A stretch of 9,376 bases of DNA from positions 1 through 9,376 of the forward strand of contig JBAWVR010000029.1 in the NCBI GenBank assembly GCA_037147155.1, read 5' to 3'. This document shows positions 1 through 5,786 of the stretch, one piece after another; within the stretch, counting starts at the first letter, position 1; the number at the start of each line of letters is the position of its first letter. The translations under genes and the position numbers were made by a program. This DNA is from JBAWVR01 sp037147155 (lineage in GTDB: Bacteria; Patescibacteriota; Minisyncoccia; Phycocordibacterales; GWA1-40-21). The notes below the pieces were generated by a model. That model had not been told where the DNA came from and did no database searches. It worked only from the letters and a program-made list of their open reading frames with translations.

Positions 1-54
1 TAGAGCACTCGCCTGTCACGCGAGAGGTCGCGGGTTCAAATCCCGTCAACTGCG
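1..54 (+). tRNA. tRNA-Asp (GTC), 3' part only
   Basis: The window opens in the D loop, so the 5' acceptor strand and most of the D arm are missing. The anticodon stem pairs 8-12 with 20-24 (CTCGC/GCGAG) around a seven-base loop holding GTC at 15-17, which reads Asp codons. The variable loop is 25-29. The T stem pairs 30-34 with 42-46, with one G-U pair, around loop TTCAAAT. The 3' acceptor strand is 47-53 and the discriminator base is G54, as expected for tRNA-Asp. The next three bases are CAA, so CCA is not encoded and must be added by a nucleotidyltransferase. The last nine bases overlap the end of the recombinase gene on the other strand, which marks this as the probable insertion target of the element. 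Confidence 0.93.
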
Positions 55-1653
55 CAATACGGGACGAAGTATGTCAATAGACATATTTCGTCCTTTTGCT
101 ATATGGTTATTCTCCAGTTCTTGCAGAGAGAAATCACTTTTTATAATTTCCAAAGTCTTTTCTACTGGATTCATCCATTTATGTTTATAAACAAGGACTT
201 TTTCATTGTTTAGGGTCCAGTTCTTACCGATTGCTACAACAATAGCTTTTTTCTTTTTTAAGTCCTTAGTTGTCTTAAAAACCTCTTTAACCTTAGAAGA
301 AAAATCAATGGTTTCTTTGGTTAACTCAAGCCAATTGATTGCTCTTTTGCCAACGTCTTTTTGTCTTTGTTCTAATTCAACGACGGTGCTTTGTAGATCG
401 TTTCTTTGTTTTACAAATTCCTCTTCAGAAATTTCTTCCATACATCTCATTCTGACTAAATTCTCTAACCCCTTTTTAGATTTTAGAAGTGTGTTATTTA
501 CATTTTCATAAACAGTAAAGTTTTTTCTGATATCTTCAACGTTGATTTCTTTAATTAATTCAATTGCTAAGTCGCTAATCTGTTTAGGTAAGTAAATATT
601 TTCAACTTCTGCCATTAGTTCTTTTTCTAGTTCATCACCTTTACGATATCTGACCTGGGTACAGTTTTTGTTTTTTCTGGTCGTGCAGTAATAATAGGTA
701 AAAGTCTTAATATCACCAGTTTTTTTGATGACTTTAGTTTTATTTATGGCTGTTATGTTACTTCCACACTCTGCACATCGAATAAGCCCTGTAAAAGGGA
801 ATTCATGCTGGTGGGGACGTGCTTTACCTTCTCGACCAAGTAGAATCTGGACCTTGTCATATTCATCTAGGGATATCATTGGCTCGTGTTTACCAGAGTA
901 GGTTTTGCCAGCATAATTAAACAAACCAGCATAGAATGGGTCAGTAAGTATTCTATAGATAGTGCTTCTGGAAATTGGTTTGGACCCCTTTACCCTCATA
1001 GCCCTAGTTCTTAGTCCCCATTCATTATTTGCTTTTTCAAGTATTTGGGGAGGGTTGTATTTTCCTGTAAGCATCAGGTCCCAAATCTTTCTGACAATAG
1101 GAAATCTAGCGGGGTCTTTAATGATGTAATTCTCGCCTCTGGTTTCAGTTATGGTATTAAGGTATCCGAGCGGAGCCATCATCGGCGCCAATCCTTTTTC
1201 CAGTTTACTATTGAGACCTCTTCGAACATTCTTTTTTAAATCAATGATGAATTGATTTGCGGATCCGCTTTCCACACTGAAAATTAAAGCATTATCTTCT
1301 GGTCGGTAAATTCTACCAACTGTTTTTATGGATTGAATAATTCCTTGTTGAAGTAGCCATTGTAATTCACCGCTGTCCACAGGATTTCTCGACAGCCTGT
1401 GTAATTCCCAGCATAGAACTCCACTTACTTCTCCACTCTCAATCCTTTTTAGCATTGCTGAAAAAATTGGTCTGTTAAAGGGCTTCTTTGCTGATTTTGA
1501 TTCAGAAAATATTTCTACAATTTCGATATTCTCTCTTTTTGCCAAAGCCACCATTATTTCGGTTTGATCTTTTATTGATTGAACCTGTCGATTATCATCT
1601 TCGGAAGACTTACGGACATATAGGAAGTATTTAATTTTATTTTCGTTATTCAT
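46..1653 (-). CDS. Large serine recombinase (integrase), 535 aa
   Basis: It should catalyse integration and excision of the element through a 5'-phosphoserine DNA link. The N-terminal resolvase domain (about 8-150) has Y12-V-R-K-S16, with S16 the likely nucleophile, and the conserved arginine cluster R86-L-S-R89. The 'recombinase' domain covers about 160-275 (P161-L-G-Y; DPFYAG at 238-243). A zinc ribbon follows with C293-x2-C296 and C323/C331, and a Lys/Glu-rich predicted coiled coil lies at about 380-440. The size and order are those of an intact large serine integrase. The start is the first ATG; it is preceded by an A-rich stretch without a Shine-Dalgarno sequence. The TGA stop (46-48) and the codons for the last two residues lie inside the tRNA-Asp, so the gene end is part of the attachment region. 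Family assignment is secure; the target site is inferred from position. Confidence 0.96.
   Translation of the reverse strand: MNNENKIKYFLYVRKSSEDDNRQVQSIKDQTEIMVALAKRENIEIVEIFSESKSAKKPFNRPIFSAMLKRIESGEVSGVLCWELHRLSRNPVDSGELQWLLQQGIIQSIKTVGRIYRPEDNALIFSVESGSANQFIIDLKKNVRRGLNSKLEKGLAPMMAPLGYLNTITETRGENYIIKDPARFPIVRKIWDLMLTGKYNPPQILEKANNEWGLRTRAMRVKGSKPISRSTIYRILTDPFYAGLFNYAGKTYSGKHEPMISLDEYDKVQILLGREGKARPHQHEFPFTGLIRCAECGSNITAINKTKVIKKTGDIKTFTYYYCTTRKNKNCTQVRYRKGDELEKELMAEVENIYLPKQISDLAIELIKEINVEDIRKNFTVYENVNNTLLKSKKGLENLVRMRCMEEISEEEFVKQRNDLQSTVVELEQRQKDVGKRAINWLELTKETIDFSSKVKEVFKTTKDLKKKKAIVVAIGKNWTLNNEKVLVYKHKWMNPVEKTLEIIKSDFSLQELENNHIAKGRNMSIDILRPVLRS
62..97 (+). terminator. Intrinsic terminator for tRNA-Asp, inside the recombinase gene
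   Basis: Bases 62-75 pair with 80-93 in a 14-bp stem with one G-U pair and an AATA loop, followed by TTTT at 94-97. It starts eight bases after the tRNA discriminator base, so it fits as the tRNA transcription terminator. The T-run is only on the plus-strand side. The whole stem lies within the C-terminal codons of the recombinase on the opposite strand. An alternative reading is an inverted repeat bound by the recombinase. Confidence 0.75.
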
Positions 1654-1683
1654 TTTTTATTTTTGTTATTTGATAAGTGCTCG

Positions 1684-1701
1684 AATACAGCTCGGTGTAT
1701 T
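1684..1701. promoter_or_regulatory. Small palindrome upstream of the recombinase (possible operator)
   Basis: AATACA (1684-1689) and TGTATT (1696-1701) form a perfect 6-bp inverted repeat with a six-base spacer, about 30 to 48 bases upstream of the recombinase ATG. The position would suit an operator. I could not identify a convincing -35/-10 pair for the recombinase in this leader, and a repeat this short can occur by chance. Confidence 0.25.
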
Positions 1702-1741
1702 AACCAAAGTTGATTCGTCGCATATTTAATTTTGCTATTAC

Positions 1742-1795
1742 CCCTATTATAACATTTTCTGCATCTGTCTAGCAGTGTAGAAAATGTTATGAGGG
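1742..1795. repeat. Long imperfect hairpin between primase and recombinase genes
   Basis: Bases 1749-1763 pair with 1776-1790 over 15 positions (14 Watson-Crick and one G-T). CTG (1765-1767) can pair with CAG (1773-1775), leaving a five-base loop, and CCCT (1742-1745) with AGGG (1792-1795) across a small internal loop. It begins about nine bases beyond the primase stop. There is no T-run on either strand, so it is not a standard intrinsic terminator. It could protect the primase mRNA 3' end, act as a protein-binding site, or be a recombination or replication site. The remainder of 1654-1803 shows nothing else I can name. Confidence 0.7.
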
Positions 1796-1803
1796 CCTGG
1801 GGT

Positions 1804-3966
1804 TTAGAAAGCTTCAGTTGGGAAGGCAGTATCCAAGTCTTCCTTCCTTACTTTTGTTTTCACCCCACCGTCGTCAACTACATTGTTTTCAGGTGTTTTG
1901 ATCTTATCGAAGTTATTGATAAAGACCACCTCTTTTCTTCCGTCTGCTGAATCCTTTTCACAAGTTATCAACCCAGCACTTTCCAGAGTCGGTATTATTT
2001 CCAATCTTAAGGCATCTAGATTTATTCTTCTCTCGAATACATCGTAATGTTTAATTGTAATGTCCTTTCTGGTAATACCATCTTTTGCACCACTTGAATC
2101 CTTGCCTTTGTTTTTTTCTTCAAAAGCGGGAACTATTACTTTTTTAAATATTTCATAGGCATAAGGTGAAATATTTAACTCCTGTGAGCTTGAGATGTGA
2201 CGCCATAAGGCCAAAGCTTGTATTACGTCGTCTTCGTTAGCAGTAATGGTATTGCCAGAACGTTCACGCCACCAGAGATTCATTAGAGCCATAGCTTTAA
2301 CTAAAGACATTAATTTTTTAACATCTCTCATGTGCCGAGGTTGTAACGAAGTACCAGGCTTTAGAAATTCTTTGAGAAGGCCAGCTGTGTTGGCGATTTT
2401 AATTTCTCCTATCTTTTCTTGCTTGATTGCTCGAATTCTTAGTTTCAGTAATCTTCTTGCCTCGTTGTTTTCTATCCCTTCAGATAGCTTTTCTGTTGAG
2501 GACTCCATTAGTACTGCGTTAGTGATTCCGGCTCGAATCTTTTCTTGATCAGTGTCTGGAGTCAACATAATTAGTCGAGTCATCTCTTGAGGGTCCATTC
2601 TTAATCCAGCAGAGCAGTAAACAATAGATGCATAACCCTTGAGAATTACAGTCTTTGTTCTATGTCCGCCTCTATCACTTTTATCAGTCATTTTCACTCT
2701 AGTATCTTTTTCATCGTGAGACAGAAAAGAACGTAGTCTTGATAATAGGGCAGGATGTGGCATGTCGGTAAAGATGATAATCTTTCTGGATAAGTCTACA
2801 GTCATTTCATTCTTCTCTTTGTCATAAGTTCCTTGTTCGTGAAAGAAAGCGGTGGGGGAACAATTCGCCAATTTGATTACGTCTTCTTTTGGGAATAATT
2901 TTGCCACCTCAAGTGCTGTGTAGGATTTGCCTGTTGAAGACGGTGAATTAAAGGATAAATTTGTTTGGGAATCTTCTGTATAAGCGGACACATAACTCAG
3001 TAGTGTAATCACTTTGTTAACCTCATCTTTCTTGATTGTTAATTCCAGAATTTTAGAGATGTCATCTTTGCCTATTGGACTAAACAGTGAAGGATCTATC
3101 TTTTCAGGATATTGTTTAGCACAGGTATTTAGTAGACCTTCTGGGGTAAGATTGAGTTTGGTCAGGTAATCTGTAATATCCCCATGTTCTCCAACTTCAG
3201 CTGGTAAGGTTACTCGATAGATTTTTTCAAGGCCACTCTTTTCTAGAATGTCTAAAACTTTTTCTGTTCCTTTTACGCCAGCCTCATCGTTGTCCATGCA
3301 GACATAGACACTCCTCGCTTCTTTTATGGATTCATCAACCCATTCTTCCTTAAAGGTTAGAGCACCATGGGTCGATGTTAAAGCGTAATATCCTCTGCTA
3401 ATTAACGCTAACGCATCTAGCTCACCTTCACAGATAATGAGGTCTTTGTCACTTTCGGTGTAACCATACAGACAAGACTCAGCCCCTTTAGGATAGGTGG
3501 TCTTACTGCTACCAGTTGAAGGGTCTTCTCTTAGCTTAAAAAAGCCCTTGCCACTTTTGGTGGAAATAGGAATGGTAATAAAATTCTTACCGTAGAAAGA
3601 ACCATAGCCCAGCTTAAAACTATCGATTACTTCATCGGAAATACCACGATTGTTTAAATACTCACGTATTTTAGCTGGTAAATCAGCGTGGTACTTTTCC
3701 ACGATTTTGTTGCTGAAGATCTGCTCTTTGATTGGTTTTCTCAAGGTGGACGAATCGTCACCGAGAAATTTTGCTAGGGTGTGGATATTTCCTTTAGAGC
3801 CACACTTCTTACAATCATACTGTCCTGTCTCGGCATTGAAGTATAGGTGGGCTTCTTTGCCTTTACTGTCTTTGTCGCAGTCATTGAACAAGCAGGCGGT
3901 TATAAGTTCGCCCTTGTCTTCTTTGAATGCTATTCCTTTGTCTGATAAATATTTTGATATTTTCAT
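1804..3966 (-). CDS. Zinc-finger/Toprim primase fused to an AAA+-like ATPase (replication primase-helicase), 720 aa
   Basis: It probably starts replication of the element by making primers and unwinding or loading DNA. The N-terminus holds a DnaG-like zinc site, C25-x4-C30 and C52-x2-C55. A Toprim fold follows, with the acidic residue E180 in CEGELDAL and the D225-N-D227 pair in DNDEAG, then DITDYL at about 263-268. The C-terminal half has a P-loop at about 341-348 (SPSSTGKS, with Ser where the consensus has Gly), a Walker B-like strand IIIFTD ending at D401, and arginine-rich segments around 407-435. Fused primase-ATPase proteins of this kind occur in phages, satellites and integrative plasmids; I cannot name the exact family. 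The gene starts six bases after the 64-residue gene ends, so they are one operon. No Shine-Dalgarno sequence is seen. The last 150 or so residues look like a poorly conserved DNA-binding tail. Confidence 0.9.
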   Translation of the reverse strand: MKISKYLSDKGIAFKEDKGELITACLFNDCDKDSKGKEAHLYFNAETGQYDCKKCGSKGNIHTLAKFLGDDSSTLRKPIKEQIFSNKIVEKYHADLPAKIREYLNNRGISDEVIDSFKLGYGSFYGKNFITIPISTKSGKGFFKLREDPSTGSSKTTYPKGAESCLYGYTESDKDLIICEGELDALALISRGYYALTSTHGALTFKEEWVDESIKEARSVYVCMDNDEAGVKGTEKVLDILEKSGLEKIYRVTLPAEVGEHGDITDYLTKLNLTPEGLLNTCAKQYPEKIDPSLFSPIGKDDISKILELTIKKDEVNKVITLLSYVSAYTEDSQTNLSFNSPSSTGKSYTALEVAKLFPKEDVIKLANCSPTAFFHEQGTYDKEKNEMTVDLSRKIIIFTDMPHPALLSRLRSFLSHDEKDTRVKMTDKSDRGGHRTKTVILKGYASIVYCSAGLRMDPQEMTRLIMLTPDTDQEKIRAGITNAVLMESSTEKLSEGIENNEARRLLKLRIRAIKQEKIGEIKIANTAGLLKEFLKPGTSLQPRHMRDVKKLMSLVKAMALMNLWWRERSGNTITANEDDVIQALALWRHISSSQELNISPYAYEIFKKVIVPAFEEKNKGKDSSGAKDGITRKDITIKHYDVFERRINLDALRLEIIPTLESAGLITCEKDSADGRKEVVFINNFDKIKTPENNVVDDGGVKTKVRKEDLDTAFPTEAF

Positions 3967-3972
3967 GTTGTT

Positions 3973-4167
3973 TTAATTAATTGCTAATGCTGTTTCTGAC
4001 CCCACTTTTTCTCTATTTAGTTTTTCCGCCATTTCTTTTAGTACAACTTCATGCAAAAGAACAAGCTGAATACACTGGTCCAAGGCCTCAGCCTGAGTCA
4101 GTTCATATCCATAGAGGCTTTTGACAAGCTCCTTGAATCTATTCAGTTGTTCTTCTGTGAGTTGCAT
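3973..4167 (-). CDS. Small conserved-looking protein upstream of the primase, 64 aa
   Basis: A short, mostly helical, charged protein beginning MQLTEEQLNRFKELVKSLYG. From general memory, small proteins with an LTxEQ...F..LY..YG.ELT..EA...G..LV pattern are widespread in Patescibacteria; this is a recollection, not a database result. No catalytic motif, signal peptide or membrane segment is visible. It ends six bases before the primase start on the same strand, which supports co-transcription and a role in replication or its control, for example a primase partner. The start is the only ATG that keeps the N-terminal helix; the bases before it are A-rich without a ribosome-binding sequence. The function is unknown. 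Confidence 0.8.
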   Translation of the reverse strand: MQLTEEQLNRFKELVKSLYGYELTQAEALDQCIQLVLLHEVVLKEMAEKLNREKVGSETALAIN

Positions 4168-4192
4168 GTGTTATTTTTCTGGTTAATTTTGT

Positions 4193-4248
4193 TTTTTTGG
4201 GCAAGCCTAAAACGACCGCATTAGGTTTGTCGATTAATGCCCAAAAAA
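4193..4248. repeat. Compact inverted repeat with nested hairpin and pseudoknot potential
   Basis: TTTTTTGGGCA (4193-4203) and TGCCCAAAAAA (4238-4248) are perfect 11-bp inverted arms. Inside them AGCCTAA (4204-4210) pairs with TTAGGTT (4221-4227), allowing one G-T pair, around the loop AACGACCGCA. CGAC in that loop (4213-4216) is complementary to GTCG (4229-4232) just outside the inner stem, so an H-type pseudoknot is possible in RNA of either strand. The T-run lies 5' and the A-run 3' of the core on both strands, the reverse of an intrinsic terminator. It fills most of the 95 bases between the 97-residue and 64-residue genes. It may be a structured leader for the primase operon, a protein-binding site or an origin element. 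Confidence 0.7.
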
Positions 4249-4262
4249 CGCTTCTGATAAGT

Positions 4263-4556
4263 CTAATTGTTCTTCTTGATACAATCCTTGCTTTTGGCTC
4301 TTAGAGCTCCTCCTGAGTAATTTTTGTGCCATATAGCACCCTCCACGGGGGTGAAAGTTAGATTGTCGAAATGTCTTAACAGTCTCAGTCTGCCTCTGTT
4401 GCTAAAATCACTCTTTTCAACTAAAAGATTGAAGTTTGCACGGATTCTTCTTGGAGATAATTTCTTTCCCCAAACAGCTCGGCCAAAACAGATAAGGCTT
4501 GAATGGGCAGGGAAGTCTCGGACCATTTCGTCAAAGTTTGCTTTAACGGACCGCAT
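4263..4556 (-). CDS. Hypothetical small basic protein, 97 aa
   Basis: I do not recognise this protein. It is basic (many Arg/Lys), with the core FGRAVWGKKLSPRRIRANF at about 24-42 and a following LVEKSDF...RLLRHFDNL helical stretch, which suggests a small nucleic-acid-binding or adaptor helical fold. There is no signal peptide or membrane segment. Its ATG lies inside the end of the 53-residue gene, with a 14-base overlap in another frame, a pattern typical of translational coupling. It ends in TAG, and the structured inverted repeat and the 64-residue/primase pair follow on the same strand. A competing 111-codon frame on the plus strand has no plausible context, so the minus-strand gene is preferred. 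Confidence 0.65.
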   Translation of the reverse strand: MRSVKANFDEMVRDFPAHSSLICFGRAVWGKKLSPRRIRANFNLLVEKSDFSNRGRLRLLRHFDNLTFTPVEGAIWHKNYSGGALRAKSKDCIKKNN

Positions 4557-4704
4557 TTTGTTGTTTTTTAAGTTTTGCCGCAGCTATTCCTCTTTTTGTA
4601 GCGTAAGACAAGTCAGTTCTGTACATTTCACTTGTAATACTTTGAACGCATTCCAATAACTTTTGGTTTAAAAGTTTTCTCTTGTTTTTGTATTCGTTTT
4701 CCAT
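4543..4704 (-). CDS. Hypothetical very small protein, 53 aa
   Basis: Reading the minus strand from the ATG at 4704 gives an open frame of 53 codons ending with TAA at 4543-4545. The protein starts MENEYKNKRKLLNQ, is rich in Lys, Gln and Leu, has two likely helices, and ends with a basic segment (ATKRGIAAAKLKKQ). No known domain is recognised; a nucleic-acid-binding or protein-adaptor role is only a guess from charge. Support for it being real: it overlaps the next gene by 14 bases in a coupled arrangement, it has the same A-rich, Shine-Dalgarno-free start context as its neighbours, and it fills an otherwise empty gap on the same strand. Confidence 0.6.
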   Translation of the reverse strand: MENEYKNKRKLLNQKLLECVQSITSEMYRTDLSYATKRGIAAAKLKKQQNAVR

Positions 4705-4741
4705 GTTTTAATTTGTTAACTAATAATGTTTATCGACCGTA

Positions 4742-4769
4742 CTATTATTTCATTCAGAGGGTGAGCAAA
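4742..4769 (-). promoter_or_regulatory. Possible promoter of the small-gene operon, overlapping a repeat
   Basis: On the minus strand TTTGCT (4764-4769) and TAATAG (4742-4747) are separated by 16 bases, upstream of the 53-residue gene. The -35-like part lies within the first GGTGAG repeat, so a protein bound to the repeats could block it. The -35 match is weak and other AT-rich hexamers nearby could serve as -10 elements. Confidence 0.3.
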
Positions 4770-4800
4770 AAGAGTATCGGTGAGTAAAAGGTGAGTAAAA
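4760..4800 (+). repeat. Three iteron-like direct repeats, GGTGAGYAAAA
   Basis: GGTGAGCAAAA (4760-4770), GGTGAGTAAAA (4779-4789) and GGTGAGTAAAA (4790-4800) are 11-base direct repeats with one base difference. The start spacings are 19 and 11 bases, so the last two are directly adjacent. They lie in a non-coding gap within the replication half of the element. The size, spacing and location resemble plasmid iterons or operator repeats for a replication or regulatory protein. There are only three copies and no obvious DnaA box beside them, so the origin call is tentative. Confidence 0.7.
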
Positions 4801-4801
4801 G

Positions 4802-4825
4802 AAAAACGCACCATGTTAAGGTGCG
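4802..4825 (-). terminator. Intrinsic terminator of the 258-residue gene
   Basis: On the minus strand CGCACC (4825-4820) pairs with GGTGCG (4812-4807) around a seven-base loop, followed directly by five T residues (4806-4802) and more T-rich sequence. It begins about 20 bases after the TAA stop of the 258-residue gene. The GC-rich six-base-pair stem and T-run on one side only make a standard rho-independent terminator that separates this gene from the small-gene operon. Confidence 0.85.
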
Positions 4826-4845
4826 CCTTGGACTGTTAAACTATT

Positions 4846-5622
4846 TTATAATACCCATTTCAGACCCTCGTCATTTAAATTAAATAGGGGTGAGCCAAAA
4901 GTCTTCATAGATTTTTCATTTAAACCTCTGGCAGCATCTCTTACGCGACGAATTTCATTTGGGGAAACTTCTATCTCGTCGGTCATTGCTCGAATTCCCT
5001 CAATTTTTCTAACAATATTAATTATGTCTTTGAAGGATGTGTGATTACCTCTTTCATAGTCTTCAAGTTTGTACATTGTGCCACCTACATTTATAGGGCC
5101 ACCAAACATCAGTTTGATTATGTTAGTTCGAATATTTGCATCACGAATCTTACATTTTCCTGTCTTAAAACTTTTATCTCCTATTTTGATTATTACCCCT
5201 CCTTCAACCATTTTTTTGATTTCCACTATACCCATTTGTCTAAGGGCAACCTCAGTTCTATTTTTAAGTTCACTCATGTACTCTTCTATGCTAGAGCTTA
5301 AACAGCGAATGTGAATCATTTGAGTTCCAATTCTAAATTTAGAAACGAAACTGTTAAGAATTTTTTCATCTATTATTTTTATAACTCTTTTGTCTAAACC
5401 AGGTCCAATTAGCTCATCATTTAAGGAGCGTAACTCATCTTCCAGTTGTCGTATTCTTTCGTCGGCATCTTCAGCTTGAGCATACTCTAATAACGGAACT
5501 AGATCAGTGAATGATATTCGTAAGGTGTTACCTAGACCACTAAAAGATCTTCGCTTACTTAACAATAATTCACAAAGTTTATATTTTAATTTTTTGGTGT
5601 CGTAGTAGTCGGAGTGGGGCAT
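4846..5622 (-). CDS. Unknown protein, possible coiled-coil/winged-helix regulator, 258 aa
   Basis: I do not recognise a named family. A strongly charged predicted coiled coil lies at about 52-75 (EDADERIRQLEDELRSLNDEL), followed by a mixed helical region to about 135. From about 138 a strand-rich segment (GGVIIKIGDKSFKTGK) leads into helices and an IRRVRDAARGLNE helix near the C-terminus, which could be a winged-helix DNA-binding part; this is inference from the secondary-structure pattern only. It is a monocistronic gene with its own terminator and is transcribed away from fic across a shared control region, an arrangement often seen for a regulator and its target operon. There is no signal peptide or membrane segment. 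The ATG is six bases from a TAAAAT -10-like hexamer, so the mRNA may be leaderless. Confidence 0.8.
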   Translation of the reverse strand: MPHSDYYDTKKLKYKLCELLLSKRRSFSGLGNTLRISFTDLVPLLEYAQAEDADERIRQLEDELRSLNDELIGPGLDKRVIKIIDEKILNSFVSKFRIGTQMIHIRCLSSSIEEYMSELKNRTEVALRQMGIVEIKKMVEGGVIIKIGDKSFKTGKCKIRDANIRTNIIKLMFGGPINVGGTMYKLEDYERGNHTSFKDIINIVRKIEGIRAMTDEIEVSPNEIRRVRDAARGLNEKSMKTFGSPLFNLNDEGLKWVL

Positions 5623-5628
5623 TACTAG

Positions 5629-5657
5629 ATTTTACAACATTTAAGTGAACAATGCTA
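5629..5657 (-). promoter_or_regulatory. Probable promoter of the 258-residue gene
   Basis: On the minus strand TAAAAT (5629-5634) matches a -10 element, with a poor -35 candidate TAGCAT (5652-5657) 17 bases upstream. Six bases separate the -10 from the ATG (first base 5622), so a start about seven bases downstream would fall on the initiation codon. The weak -35 limits confidence. Confidence 0.4.
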
Positions 5658-5663
5658 TTTATG

Positions 5664-5687
5664 AAATTTGGGTGTAATCCCTAATTT
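5664..5687. promoter_or_regulatory. Inverted repeat in the divergent control region (possible operator)
   Basis: AAATTTGGG (5664-5672) and CCCTAATTT (5679-5687) are inverted arms matching at eight of nine positions, with a six-base spacer. The site sits just upstream of the promoter of the 258-residue gene and about 65 bases upstream of the fic -35. It is the clearest dyad in the 164-base gap and a candidate binding site for a regulator, possibly the 258-residue protein. There is no T-run to make it a terminator. Confidence 0.45.
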
Positions 5688-5751
5688 ATATAGATGTTTC
5701 AGGCTTTAATTTGATTATCTTAAATTAAATATTAAGTCGTTAACTTTTAAT

Positions 5752-5780
5752 TTGCATTGTTTATATTAAGGTGCTATGAT
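5752..5780 (+). promoter_or_regulatory. Extended -10 promoter of the fic-hsdM operon
   Basis: TTGCAT (5752-5757) and TATGAT (5775-5780) are separated by exactly 17 bases, and TGC (5772-5774) in front of TATGAT gives an extended -10. Six bases lie between the -10 and the fic ATG at 5787, so the predicted transcription start is on or beside the A of the ATG. The message would therefore be leaderless. It is the best sigma-70-type promoter in the window. Confidence 0.75.
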
Positions 5781-5786
5781 TGACAC

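Noticed and set aside
46..1653. Small resolvase or IS607-type transposase
   Set aside because: The 535-residue length, recombinase domain, zinc ribbon and coiled coil match a large serine integrase, and no TnpB-like gene lies beside it.
4193..4248. Intrinsic terminator after the 97-residue gene
   Set aside because: The stem is followed by A residues, not T residues, on both strands, so it lacks the tract needed for termination.
4324..4659. Plus-strand open frame of 111 codons
   Set aside because: It lies antisense to the overlapping 53- and 97-residue genes, has no recognisable domain and no operon context; the minus-strand genes fit the strand and spacing of their neighbours better.
4760..4800. 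CRISPR array
   Set aside because: The repeats are only 11 bases, two are directly adjacent with no spacer, and no cas genes are present.
5719..5736. CTTAA...TTAAG palindrome in the divergent region
   Set aside because: A five-base AT-only dyad in very AT-rich DNA is expected by chance.
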